64,000 nt of DNA, taken from contig CBDCWT010000034.1 of the NCBI GenBank assembly GCA_965223305.1, positions 28,937-92,936 of the forward strand, in the 5' to 3' direction. Every line of letters starts with the position of its first letter. Within the stretch, counting starts at the first letter, position 1. This document shows positions 18,109 through 27,288 of this stretch, piece after piece. Both the position numbers and the translations under genes were made by a program. The notes beneath the pieces were generated by a model that worked only from the letters and a program-made list of their open reading frames with translations, searched no databases and was not told the origin of the DNA. Source of the stretch: CBDCWT01 sp965223305 (GTDB lineage Bacteria; Planctomycetota; Planctomycetia; Pirellulales; Pirellulaceae).

Positions 18109-19795
18109 ATGACTCAGCAGACTGTTTTGATCATTGACGACAGCGCGACCATCCGGCGATTGGCCGATGGCTGCCTCACAGCAGCCGGATATCGCGTCGT
18201 GGCCGCGGCTACCGCCGAAGACGGAGTGGAGCTGGCCCAGCAGGAGTCGCCGGATGTCATCTTGCTCGACCATCAGTTGCCCGGTACGACCGGTACGCAA
18301 GTGGCCTCCAAGTTGCTGGAACTGCCTACTGCCAGCCAAGTGCCCGTGGTGGTGAGCTCGACACTCCGCAAGAAAGCTTATGCGGAGTACCTGGAACTCT
18401 CCAATGTGGTCGACATGTTGCCCAAGCCGTATACCGAGGAGCTGCTGGAAACGACGATCGCCAACGCGCTCAATACGGCGGCGATGGTCGTGAACTCGCA
18501 GTCGGAGGGCACGGCGGTCCCCGAAGTCCTGCGAAGTGGAAACGAGCCGGACTTCACCGGCCGGTTTGCCGCGTTCGGCATTCGCGAGCTGCTGGACTTC
18601 GTCAACAATTCCGGCAAGGCGGGCGTCCTGGAAGTAGAGGGCAACGGCTTTCGGGTGTTCTTCTTTGTAGAGAACGGGCGGGTGAACGGAGTTTCGGCGA
18701 GTGGTGTGGGGACGGAGGAGGTGACTTGCTGTTTGCCCGAAGCGCTTCAAAATCTGGCCCCTATCGTCAACCTCACCTTGGGGGGCCGCGGCGCCTCGGA
18801 GCTGGATGGTCTGGTCGAACTACTCAACCGCAAGGTGGTCGATCCACGCCTGCTGAGAAAGTTGCTCCGGCATCAAGCTGCGGTGCTGGCCTGGAAGTGT
18901 TTTACGACGGAGCTGGCCGAGTTTCGCTTTACCCCAGGGGAGCCAACTCCCGCCGCTGTTCGCCAAGTTGCCGCTTGAGATCAGCGTCTTGGCGCTGCTG
19001 ATCGACGGCGCGGCGCACTGCGACGAGCACGAACTTCCCAGTGCCGAGGACGACTGCGTCTATGTTCGCCGTGCGGTGCGCGGGCAGAACCTCGACCGGG
19101 CGGGAGTCGCACCACAGTACATGAAAGCGCTCAACCTGCTGGGCGACCGTCGTTCGGCTGCAGAGATCGCCGACCAGCTGGGTTGGACCGCGGACGAGGC
19201 CGTTCGCGTCTTGCACGCGATGCACCTCGCGGAGCTTGTTGAGCAAACAAGCCGCGGCACCGCGCGACAGGTCGTGGCATTCGAGACCGATGCAACTGTG
19301 GCCGGCCAGCTGCGAGAGGCACTTGATTCGGACCCGCTGCAGTTCTACGGAAAAGTCGTGCGGGACCAGATCGCACTGAGGCTTGTGCTGGGACGCAGCC
19401 AGCCAGATATCCTGGTGTTCAATCTGTCCTGTACAGAAGCGTTAGCGTTGATGAAGGACCAGCAACGGGCTCCGGAAGCGGCCGATACCAAGTGGATCGG
19501 TATTCTGCCGAGAGATATGGATGAAAGAGCCGCTCACCAGGTGCTTTGCGAATGGACGTTGCGCGTCGACAGGCTCCTGAATCAACCCCTGGACGCCCGC
19601 CAGTTCCTGCAGGCGCTGGAGGAAGTTTCGCAGGAAACCGGTCCTGACGCGGACGCCATCCCTAGTGCGGATACCACTCCTAGCGCGGATACCAGTGCCG
19701 TCGCGCCCAGGAATCTGAGAGAGCCGACGGTGACCCTGACGACGGCCCGTCTACTGCCACAGGAATTTGCCTACCAGAGCGACAACCAGGAGTAG
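18109..19795 (+). CDS. Response regulator with PATAN (DUF4388) domain and degenerate C-terminal receiver, one apparent +1 frameshift
   Basis: Residues 1-125 are a receiver (VLIIDDSATIRR, ILLDHQLPGTTG, LPKPYTEE). Residues 140-290 are a PATAN domain (FTGRFAAFGIRELLDFVNNSGKAGVLEVE, then VFFFVENGRVNGV). At 18976 the frame stops, but an overlapping frame picks up LFAKLPLEISVLALLIDGA, the expected end of a PATAN domain. One base removed near 18955 joins them into a roughly 560-aa protein. The second part adds a winged-helix-like segment (RSAAEIADQLGWTADEAVRVL) and a segment resembling a receiver without its Asp (VVAFETDATVAGQL, DILVFNLS, LLNQPLDARQFLQAL). If the shift is real, these are two genes, the second starting with TTG at 18968. 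The ATG at 18109 is preferred over 18100, which lies too close to GAGGG. Confidence 0.75.
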
Positions 19796-19801
19796 TATGC
19801 C

Positions 19802-20668
19802 ATGCCCTTCAACGATGTGAACGCTTCAGAGGCGACGGCTGCTGCCGACCGCGAAGCATACGAGCTGCTGCAACTCGAAGTGGAAAGGCTGCAGTATGAA
19901 CTGGCTGAACGCGATGCTCAGCTTGCAGAGCTCGGTTCCCTTGACTACGCGGACGAGGGGGAGGAAGAGGGCGAGCCGGATGAGGCGTTGTTGACCCGGC
20001 TGGAAGATCTTCTTGCCGAGTTGGAACGAAACGACGAGCGCGGTGCAATGCTCGAGCAGCTGCTTCGAGCCGCCGAGGAAAAAAACCGAGCCGAGCAGGA
20101 AGAGCGGCGCCACTTAGCAGGGTGGGTTGACGACATCGAGCAACGCTTTGGCGAACGCGATGCCGAGTGGCAGGCCGAGCGCGACGCGCTGACGCACCGC
20201 GTGGAAACGGTGCTTGCCGAGCGAGACGGGCTGATGGACCAGCTCCGTGAGCGCTGTAGTCACACCGGCGGCGCCGTTGCGGCGAGCACAGCTGATCTCG
20301 ATCAGTTGCAGGCCACCAATCTGAGTTTGCGGCAGGAGTTGCACGAGGCGCAAGAGCACTGTCTGCAGTTGGAGGAGCAGGTAAGGGAACGCAACAAGCA
20401 GCTCTCCTGCCGCACGCAGGACGACACGAAGCTGCGTGAGGAACAGCTCCAACTGGCTCAGGAACGAGCCGAACTGGCCAGGCAGCAAGCTGAGCTCACG
20501 ACGGCCCAAGCGACGCTGCAGGAGCTGCCGCGTCGGCCGGAGACCGAGATCGACTGCCGGCTGCGCGAGTTCCGCCAGCACCTCCGTGAGATTCATAGCC
20601 AGGAGCAGCAGAATCCGGTCAAAACGTCACGACTTTCACGCCTTTGGGCCCGTATCGAGGGGAGATAA
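19802..20668 (+). CDS. Long coiled-coil protein of the chemosensory operon
   Basis: 288 aa, almost entirely charged alpha-helix (Glu, Gln, Leu, Arg). It has heptad-like patterns from residue 20 to the C-terminus, interrupted by acidic linkers around residues 48-60 and a Gly/Ala/Ser break near 155. There is no membrane segment, signal peptide or enzymatic motif. It begins six bases after the PATAN gene and is followed immediately by another coiled-coil gene. I do not recognise a family. A structural or scaffold role for the chemosensory array or for the downstream GTPase is an inference from position only. Confidence 0.72.
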   Translation: MPFNDVNASEATAAADREAYELLQLEVERLQYELAERDAQLAELGSLDYADEGEEEGEPDEALLTRLEDLLAELERNDERGAMLEQLLRAAEEKNRAEQEERRHLAGWVDDIEQRFGERDAEWQAERDALTHRVETVLAERDGLMDQLRERCSHTGGAVAASTADLDQLQATNLSLRQELHEAQEHCLQLEEQVRERNKQLSCRTQDDTKLREEQLQLAQERAELARQQAELTTAQATLQELPRRPETEIDCRLREFRQHLREIHSQEQQNPVKTSRLSRLWARIEGR

Positions 20669-21075
20669 ATGGTCATGAATTCAGATGGAGGTGCCATTCC
20701 TGTGGTGGACGATCCCAGCGAGCTGCTGGAGGCGGAGCTCGAGCGGCTGCAGCTGGAACGCGAGCTATGGGAACGGCAATGTCGCGAGGATGCGCATCGT
20801 TTACAGGATGAAGGAGTAATGTTGCAGGATGCCTGGCAGCGGTTGGAGGAGGAGCAACGCCGCGTCCTGGCCGAGCGCGAGATGGCTCGTCGTGGTGTGG
20901 CGCCCGGGATCGCGGGACGCACGCCAACCCCCAGCGGCAGCGGGAAACGTGCCGGATTCGCAGCAAACGCCGAAAGCCAGGTGCGAGCAACACGGAGAGC
21001 GACAACAAAGTGGCTTGGGCGCAAATTCAACGCATGCGCCGCGAAATGCAGTCGCACCAGCGTTCGCGATCGTAA
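20669..21075 (+). CDS. Small coiled-coil protein, probably with two +1 frameshifts near its C-terminus
   Basis: It starts at ATG 20669 (or 20675) after GGGGAG, one base past the preceding stop. Residues 14-75 are helical and charged (ELLEAELERLQLERELWERQ, then LEEEQRRVLAEREMARRG), similar in style to the preceding protein. The frame as read continues to 21112 with basic, unnatural-looking sequence. Allowing single-base insertions near 20952 and 20982 gives a tail VPDSQQTPKA, then SNTESDNKVAWAQIQRMRREMQSHQ, with a stop at 21073-21075, which fits the composition of the rest. Function unknown. Confidence 0.55.
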
Positions 21076-21143
21076 GTCGCAACCTCAGCAATCAGGGACG
21101 TGCAGCAACTGAACAACAGTTCTCTGGTTAACCGAGAAATCCT

Positions 21144-22172
21144 ATGACTCTTCTTTCCAAAATCTGTGAAACAGTTTCGTCGCTTACCCAGCCTCTATCG
21201 GATCCTCTGGATTCTCCGACCGAGTTCGCGGAACCAGTAGTCGAGAATCGTCGTAGTACTGCGTCGAAACAGGATCTGCAGTTTTGTCGTGTGATGCTCG
21301 CAGAGCGACAGCCGGACGATCGCACCCTGGCGCGGGCTTGGCGCAGGGTCGAGGAGACGATGGCCTATGTGCCCGGCGGCGAAACGAATATCACACCAAT
21401 GATCGCCGTGGCCAGCCCAGATACTGTGGCCGCTCCGTTCGAGCCCGTGGCGGTTGATGCGTTCTACCTTGACCGGCACACAGTCACAAACGAACAGTAC
21501 GCTCGGTTTGTGGATGACGGCGGTTACGACTGCCAAGATTTGTGGGCGGCGGAAACGCTACCCTACCTCTTGCAGTTCGTGGACCGGTCCGGGCTACCGG
21601 GGCCCAAGTACTGGGAATCCGGCAAGCCACCGGCCGGCAAGCTACAGCATCCGGTCGTGGGCATTTCGTGGTTTGAAGCGCAGGCCTTCGCCTGTTGGGC
21701 CGGGCGGCAGCTGCCGACGCCGGCCGAATGGCAACACGCGGCCAGTTGGTTCTCCACCGCCGATGCATCGCTGGGTACCAGCTATCCGTGGGGCAACGCC
21801 TTCAATCCCGACTGCGCCAACACCTGGCACAGCAAGCGGGGTGACACCGTCGAGGTGACTGCCTACCGCGACGGATCGACCCCCAACGGCCTATTCCAGC
21901 TTATCGGCAACGTCTGGGAATGGACAGGCGTTTCCTTAGGAGGCGCGGCCGACGAACAAGGCAACCGTCTGATCTTCGAGCATCCGATGGCGGAGGTCCG
22001 AGGCGGTGCGTTTGATACGTACTTTGAAACCCAAGCCACCTGTCAGTTCCGGACCGGGCAACGGCTGCTCTATCGAGGCCCGAATGTCGGCATCCGCTGT
22101 TGCGTGCGCGTAGCCGATCTGCCGCCGCCGCCGGACCCATCGGTGTTTGCGATGACAGAAAGCGAGTGGTGA
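21144..22172 (+). CDS. SUMF1 / formylglycine-generating-enzyme-fold protein
   Basis: 342 aa. After about 70 non-conserved residues comes a complete SUMF1 fold: MAYVPGGETNI, VAVDAFYLDRHTVTNEQYARFV, HPVVGISWFEAQAFACWAGRQLPTPAEW, YPWGN, GLFQLIGNVWEW, EVRGGAFDT and GIRCCVRV. There is no signal peptide. Bacterial members range from true formylglycine-generating enzymes to non-catalytic sensor or adaptor modules that often travel with kinases, GTPases or NTPases in signalling and conflict operons. The position inside this chemosensory/GTPase cluster favours the adaptor type. Confidence 0.85.
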   Translation: MTLLSKICETVSSLTQPLSDPLDSPTEFAEPVVENRRSTASKQDLQFCRVMLAERQPDDRTLARAWRRVEETMAYVPGGETNITPMIAVASPDTVAAPFEPVAVDAFYLDRHTVTNEQYARFVDDGGYDCQDLWAAETLPYLLQFVDRSGLPGPKYWESGKPPAGKLQHPVVGISWFEAQAFACWAGRQLPTPAEWQHAASWFSTADASLGTSYPWGNAFNPDCANTWHSKRGDTVEVTAYRDGSTPNGLFQLIGNVWEWTGVSLGGAADEQGNRLIFEHPMAEVRGGAFDTYFETQATCQFRTGQRLLYRGPNVGIRCCVRVADLPPPPDPSVFAMTESEW

Positions 22173-22275
22173 ACCGAACACGTCGAGGCTCATCGAGTAG
22201 ACGGAGGAAGGAAGTTCGGGAGCGGCGCGGCGACGTGGCAGTGCAGAGCGAATTTAACCTGGATTGAGGTTCGAG

Positions 22276-23199
22276 ATGATGAAACGCCTGGCAAGTCAGA
22301 CTTTAGATACCACTCAGTTCGTTGGCGATGACGATTCAATAGGCTGTGTCTGTTGTTCAGTGCAGTATCCAGGCACCGGCAACCATTGCAACCGGTGCCA
22401 GGCACCGCTGGAGATCTCTACCGTCGTACGTTCCCGTGGCGCACCGCCTCGCTTCGTCTCGGTACTGGGTGCCAGCGGCGCGGGCAAGACCGTCTATTTG
22501 GGACTCTTGCTGGATTTGCTGAGCAAGGGGCACGGTGGTTTGAGTGGTGTGGCGAACGGAAGTTTTTCGATCGCGGTCCAGCTGAATGCGATCGGCGCGT
22601 TGGAGCGCCGGCACTTTCCCGAAAAAACTCCCTCCGAGGCGGACCAATGGCATTGGATTCACTGTGAAGTAACCAGCTCGCGGCAACCGAAGCGGCCCTG
22701 GGACATCGTGACACCTGACTTCGCGGGTGAGGCCATCTCGCTGGAGATCGAACAACCGGGATCGTATCCAGCGATCCGTTCGGTCGTAGGAAAGTCGGCT
22801 GGTGTATTGATGCTGTGCGATGCCATCTCGGCTTGTCGAGCTCCTTTGCATGAAGACATCTTTGCGCTGAAATTGGCCACCTACATTCAATCGGCTCAAG
22901 ATGAAACGAATGGTCACAGTGGCAAGGGCGGTCGGCAGGGCAAGAATCCGGTGGCAGTCGTTTTCACCAAATGCGATCAATGTCCGGAGGTACGGGACGA
23001 CCCCGAACGTTTCGCTGCCAACAACTTGCCGCGGCTGCTGCAGTACTGCCAACGAGGATTTTCGGAGTACCGTTTCTTTGCTGCCAGTGCCGTGTCACAC
23101 TGCGCGACCCTGATGGACGACTACGGCTGTTCTAGCGAAATCGCGCTGCACGTGGAACCTCGTGGTGTCGTGGAACCCTTGCAGTGGATCTGCGCGTAG
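22276..23199 (+). CDS. Zinc-ribbon P-loop GTPase (TRAFAC-like, double-GTPase type)
   Basis: 308 aa; GAGG seven bases before ATG 22276. A zinc ribbon uses Cys24, Cys27, Cys38 and Cys41. The P-loop GASGAGKT at 65-72 follows a beta-strand, TPDFAGE is a plausible Walker B / G3 (about 152), and FTKCDQ (about 230) fits the G4 [NT]KxD motif. This pattern fits the TRAFAC-like GTPases that occur with GAP1-domain proteins in bacterial signalling and conflict operons, and the next gene is such a protein. Nucleotide specificity is inferred from G4. The target and activating partner are unknown. Confidence 0.78.
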   Translation: MMKRLASQTLDTTQFVGDDDSIGCVCCSVQYPGTGNHCNRCQAPLEISTVVRSRGAPPRFVSVLGASGAGKTVYLGLLLDLLSKGHGGLSGVANGSFSIAVQLNAIGALERRHFPEKTPSEADQWHWIHCEVTSSRQPKRPWDIVTPDFAGEAISLEIEQPGSYPAIRSVVGKSAGVLMLCDAISACRAPLHEDIFALKLATYIQSAQDETNGHSGKGGRQGKNPVAVVFTKCDQCPEVRDDPERFAANNLPRLLQYCQRGFSEYRFFAASAVSHCATLMDDYGCSSEIALHVEPRGVVEPLQWICA

Positions 23200-23232
23200 A
23201 TCTCATCGGATGTTAACGGGGAGGTGATCGCC

Positions 23233-23943
23233 GTGCTTGTCGAACAGGCGATCTTTACATCGGCGCGGACCAGGCGCCATCATGGTTATCAGGTTGTGGC
23301 CCGTTCCCCGGGCGTCGACGAACGCCTGGAGCAGTTCTTGGCATGTTGGGGTCCTACACACGGTTCGCTGACGAGCCGGGACGTTGACGCCGAGAGCCTG
23401 AACTACTCGCCGATCGACCGGGATTGGGTGGCCCTCTCAAGAACGCTCTACGGTGGGCCCGAGTACAGTGGTCGTGGCGCGCTGCAAGTTGTGACTCGGT
23501 TCCTGCTCCTGCGGCGAAGTCAGTTGGAAGGGTACCAGAATCACCCCGTCGTGTTGGCTCGCACGGCGCGCATCCTAGGTCATCTTTGGTTAGGCAAATC
23601 CACAGGCCCCAAGATTCCCGAGGTCCAGATTCCCGAGCGGGCACCGCAGGCAGCGCTCGAGAATTCTGCGAGCGGTAAGTTGGATCCGCTGCTAATGCAA
23701 CGAGCGCTGAAAGTCTTGCGTGCCGAGCGATTGGCCTTGGTGGGCGAGCTGGACCCGTTAACGACGATGGCCCGCTTGATCGAAGAGACACCACCAGAAC
23801 GGCGGCTCGAGTTGAGTTTTAGTACGGGTTTGTGGCCCTCGCAGCATCGCCGCTTTCGAGTTCACCTTTTGCCGCAGCTGGATACCGACCTGCACGCGCG
23901 GCTGACGCAGCAAGGAATTCGCTTCGTCGCGACAGCGGTATGA
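23233..23943 (+). CDS. GAP1-N2-like GTPase-associated protein
   Basis: 236 aa from a GTG at 23233, chosen because GGGGAGG lies eight bases upstream; the earlier GTG at 23224 overlaps that site. The N-terminus (LVEQAIFTSARTRRHHGYQVVARSPGVDERLEQFL) and the segment LSRTLYGGPEYSGRGALQVVTRFLLL match the pattern of the GTPase-associated protein 1 N-terminal domain type 2: a QAIFTS entry strand, a GYQVVARSPG strand and a GR.GA....LL strand. The C-terminal 90 residues contain ELDPLTTMARLIEETPPERRLELSFSTGL, as in the following GAP1 middle region. It lies 33 bp after the GTPase gene and ends the cluster. The assignment is by pattern recognition and should be confirmed by profile search. Confidence 0.65.
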   Translation: MLVEQAIFTSARTRRHHGYQVVARSPGVDERLEQFLACWGPTHGSLTSRDVDAESLNYSPIDRDWVALSRTLYGGPEYSGRGALQVVTRFLLLRRSQLEGYQNHPVVLARTARILGHLWLGKSTGPKIPEVQIPERAPQAALENSASGKLDPLLMQRALKVLRAERLALVGELDPLTTMARLIEETPPERRLELSFSTGLWPSQHRRFRVHLLPQLDTDLHARLTQQGIRFVATAV

Positions 23944-24355
23944 AGTCGGCAGCTAAGTCGTTCTCCAGGGTGTTCTTGTCGAGGCGTGAGTGATGATCAG
24001 CTCACGTGGTGAAGAAACCGGCCGCTAACGCGGTTCGGCTGATGTCTAGCTGTTTGGCGACCTGGCAGATCAGCCGCTGGGCGTTAGCCCACGGTTTCCA
24101 CGTTACCACTCTCCTGATCTATCTCGGCTCGGCAGGAGCCTCGCCCTCCCGAACGTATTGCACGACTGTTGCAAGGGTGTGATGAGGTGGCCCACGCCAA
24201 AAGGCATTCCGGCTGATTTGGCTTTCCCCTCATCCGGCCTTCGGCCACCTTCTCCCCGCCGGGGAGAAGGGACTTTGGTGGAGCGTTCGTTGGGTTAGAA
24301 TGACAACCCGCGTTCTCGCCCATCCAGTTCAGAACATTCAGGGTCGTCATCCACA
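23944..24355. other. Intergenic with several REP-like units
   Basis: It contains CAGCCGCTGGGCGTTAGCCCACGG at 24071-24094, CGGCTCGGCAGGAGCCTCGCCCTCCC at 24125-24150, and a CATCCGGCCTTCGGCCACCTTCTCCCCGCCGGGGAGAAGG block at about 24231-24270 that forms a GC-rich hairpin. These are dispersed repeats seen elsewhere in the window. No gene was recognised. Confidence 0.6.
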
Positions 24356-26863
24356 ATGCAAGTAAGGCCGATACGCCGCACCAAGTACTTCTCGTGCCGT
24401 GGCTGGCTCTCGCAACTCTGCTGTTGGCTGATCATTATCGGTAGTCCTTGCGCCACCACCGCCCTTGATCAGCTGCGGCTGCCTGCGGGATTTCGAGTGG
24501 AACTAGTGCATGCAGTCGACCCGCAGAAAGAGGGCTCTTGGGTAGCGTTGACGGTCGACGAGTCTGGCAGGCTGATCGCCGCTGACCAGTTCGGTGGGTT
24601 GTTCCGAGTGTCTGTCGGAGCAACATCTGATGACCATCTCACATCCACCGTCGAGGCACTCGATCTTCCAATCGGTCACGCCCACGGGCTGCTGGTTGCC
24701 TTTGACGCTCTTTACATTGTCGTGGCCGCGGATGAACACCGGGGTCCGGGCCTTTACCGGGCACGCGACACCGACGCCGATGATCGGTTCGATGAGCTGA
24801 AACTGCTGCGGTCGCTCGGCGGCACGGGCGAGCATGGTCCTCATTCCATTGCCGTTGCGCCGGACGGGAGGTCCTTGCTGCTGTGCGCAGGAAACAAGAC
24901 TGCCGTGCCGGATTTGGATAGTTCGCGCGTGCCCCGCCATTGGGGCGAGGACGATCTATTGCCCCGGATCTGGGGGCCGATCGGCAGCGAAGCGGGTACA
25001 CCGGCTCCCGGCGGCTGGATCGCCCGGCTCGATCCGGACGGCGGTCAGCTGGAACTCTTAGCAATCGGATTCCGTAACGTGTTCGATCTGGCCGTCAATC
25101 GGAACGGCGAGATATTTACGTTCGATGCCGACGCGGAATTCGACATGAACACGCCTTGGTATCAACCCACACGCGTGCTGCATGTGGTCAGCGGAACGGA
25201 CTATGGCTGGCGTTCGGGTTCCGGGAAATGGCCCCCGTATTTCGCAGACACACTTCCGCCGGTTGTTGAGGTAGGAGCCGGTTCACCCACCGGGGTTGCG
25301 TTCGGCTACGAAACCAGCTTTCCTCCCAAGTATCGAGACGCGTTGTTCCTCTGCGATTGGAGTTACGGCCGCCTGCTCGCGCTACATCTGCAGGCCGACG
25401 GAGCGTCCTATCGCGGCGAACTCGAGGAGTTCATGTCTGCGGTGCCGCTGGCAATCACCGACCTCGTGGTCAATCCACGAGACGGCGCGATCTATTTTGT
25501 ACTGGGAGGCAGGCGTTCCACATCGGGACTGTATCGGCTGAGCTACGTCGGCGACGACGGCCCCACTACGGGCACGGCTGGGGTCTCGGCGAGCCCGGCC
25601 GCGGTCCTGCGCCGCAGCTTGGAAGCGTTGCATGACGCCGAGTGCGGGCGGCACGAAGTCGACGAGGCGTGGCCGCATCTGGCGCATGGCGATCGATTTG
25701 TCCGGCACGCCGCGCGAATCGTACTCGAGCGAGCACCTGCCGAACTGTGGCAGGAGCGGGCTCTCGCCGAGCCAGTGCCGGCCAGCCGGTTGACCGCGCT
25801 GTTGGCGCTCTCGCGTGCCGGCGATCCGGCTGTGCTGCCCAGAATGTTGGAGGCTCTGGGTAGCACGACCTGGTCATCGCTCGCGTCGAAAGATCAGCTG
25901 GCTATGTTGCGGGTCTACGAGCTTGCGCTCTGCCGTATGGCCACTGACGCATGGTCGATCGAGAGGCCACCGGATTGGTTCGCCGCCCTGCGTGAACGAT
26001 TGGAGGCGTTGTATCCGACAGGTGATCGCCTGCAGGATCTTCAGCTCAGCAAGTTGCTGGTTTTTCTTCAGTCGCCGCAGCTGGCGTCTAAGGTCTTGGC
26101 CCGCTTTCCGAACGGGACCACTCGCGAAGATCAGCTGCAACTGGCCCTCTGGCTGCGGCACCTGCGGGAGGGCTGGACGCCGGCGCTTCGCGAGGAGTTC
26201 TTTCGCTGGATCCGTCAGGCCGCCACCTGGCCGGGTGGGCTCAGTTTCACCAAGTACATTGAGACGATTCACGCAGACTCACTTGCACATCTCTCGCCTG
26301 GCGAGCGGAAGGGACTGGGCGATCTTGCGCAGTTTCGCGTGCCGTCCTCGGCACCTCCGACCGTCGAGCAGAGGCCGTTGATCCAAAGATGGACGCTCGA
26401 CGACTTGCTCCCGCAAGTCATGCACTCTCGCCGAGAACCCAACATCGCGCGAGGTCGGCGAGTGTTCGCTGCGGCGAGCTGCTTCGCCTGTCATCGGGTT
26501 CGTGGCGAGGGCGGCTCGACCGGGCCGGATCTCACAACTGCAGCGCGGAGGTTTAGTCAAAGAGATTTGCTTGACGCGATTCTGGAACCCGACAAGGCGA
26601 TCAGCGACCAGTATGCGGCAGTTTCGGTGGTCACCTCTGCGGGACGCGTGGTTACAGGCCGGGTGGTCAATCTTGTCGGCGAGACGATGATGGTTCAGCC
26701 CGACATGTTAAGACCGGCCACCATCGTGCGAATTCCCCGAGCCGACGTCGAACGACTAAGCCACGCCAAGACATCAATGATGCCCCGCGGTTTGCTTGAC
26801 ACTTTCACCCCAGATGAAGTTGTGGATCTGCTGGCGTTTCTGCGTTCGACGAGTGCAAAGTGA
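24356..26863 (+). CDS. PVC-type secreted dehydrogenase with C-terminal cytochrome c heme-binding domain
   Basis: 835 aa with a hydrophobic signal (LCCWLIIIGSPCATTA). The N-terminal half is a beta-propeller of the membrane-bound dehydrogenase / glucose-dehydrogenase-like type (LRLPAGFRVELVHAVDP, GHAHGLLVAFDALYIV, GEHGPHSIAVAPDGRSLLLCAGN, FRNVFDLAVNRNGEIFTFDAD, YGRLLALHLQADG). The middle is HEAT-like helices. The C-terminus is a Pirellula/Verrucomicrobium-type heme domain with CFACH near residue 710, GSTGPDLT and ISDQYAAVSVVTSAGRVVTGRVV. It is an extracytoplasmic redox enzyme of unknown substrate, often linked to polysaccharide use in this phylum. Confidence 0.88.
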   Translation: MQVRPIRRTKYFSCRGWLSQLCCWLIIIGSPCATTALDQLRLPAGFRVELVHAVDPQKEGSWVALTVDESGRLIAADQFGGLFRVSVGATSDDHLTSTVEALDLPIGHAHGLLVAFDALYIVVAADEHRGPGLYRARDTDADDRFDELKLLRSLGGTGEHGPHSIAVAPDGRSLLLCAGNKTAVPDLDSSRVPRHWGEDDLLPRIWGPIGSEAGTPAPGGWIARLDPDGGQLELLAIGFRNVFDLAVNRNGEIFTFDADAEFDMNTPWYQPTRVLHVVSGTDYGWRSGSGKWPPYFADTLPPVVEVGAGSPTGVAFGYETSFPPKYRDALFLCDWSYGRLLALHLQADGASYRGELEEFMSAVPLAITDLVVNPRDGAIYFVLGGRRSTSGLYRLSYVGDDGPTTGTAGVSASPAAVLRRSLEALHDAECGRHEVDEAWPHLAHGDRFVRHAARIVLERAPAELWQERALAEPVPASRLTALLALSRAGDPAVLPRMLEALGSTTWSSLASKDQLAMLRVYELALCRMATDAWSIERPPDWFAALRERLEALYPTGDRLQDLQLSKLLVFLQSPQLASKVLARFPNGTTREDQLQLALWLRHLREGWTPALREEFFRWIRQAATWPGGLSFTKYIETIHADSLAHLSPGERKGLGDLAQFRVPSSAPPTVEQRPLIQRWTLDDLLPQVMHSRREPNIARGRRVFAAASCFACHRVRGEGGSTGPDLTTAARRFSQRDLLDAILEPDKAISDQYAAVSVVTSAGRVVTGRVVNLVGETMMVQPDMLRPATIVRIPRADVERLSHAKTSMMPRGLLDTFTPDEVVDLLAFLRSTSAK

Positions 26864-27062
26864 AATCCAGCTCGGCCGGTTCCTGTGGCTGGGGCAGCCT
26901 GTAGACGGCACCTCCGAGCCAACGGCTGGGCCGGTAGAACTTCCGCTGGCACGAGTAGCAGCGGATGCAAGTGACCAACCACCTCAGTAGGCTTAAATTT
27001 CGATTCCCGCTCTGGCTGCGGAAAACAGATCCCGACCCGCAAAATGGGCAATTCCCGGACAT
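26805..27062 (-). CDS. Small zinc-ribbon protein
   Basis: 85 aa from ATG 27062, preceded by GAGAGG. Two Cys pairs (CPFCGS at residues 5-10 and CIRCYSC in the middle) with KFYRPSR after the second pair form a zinc-ribbon of the kind seen in short planctomycete proteins. There is no signal peptide. Its last 20 codons overlap the end of the convergent dehydrogenase gene by 59 bp, so either the tail is longer than natural or the genes really overlap. Confidence 0.55.
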   Translation of the reverse strand: MSGNCPFCGSGSVFRSQSGNRNLSLLRWLVTCIRCYSCQRKFYRPSRWLGGAVYRLPQPQEPAELDFTLHSSNAETPADPQLHLG

Positions 27063-27288
27063 CGGTGCCTCTCGATTTTCGCCAGGGCTCGTGTTGTCGC
27101 CGTTCGGAGCGTACCGGTGGACACGAACCTTGCTCTCCACCTCCATCGTCCAATTGATGGTGGCGAGTGATCCCCATCTTGCCGCGGCGGCTTTGAAACC
27201 TGCAACGCCGGCCTAGTTCTATCGTTTTCCTGGCTCGGACGGTTATCCCGGATTATTCGTGAAGCAAGCGTTAGTTAGGGCAAGTGCC

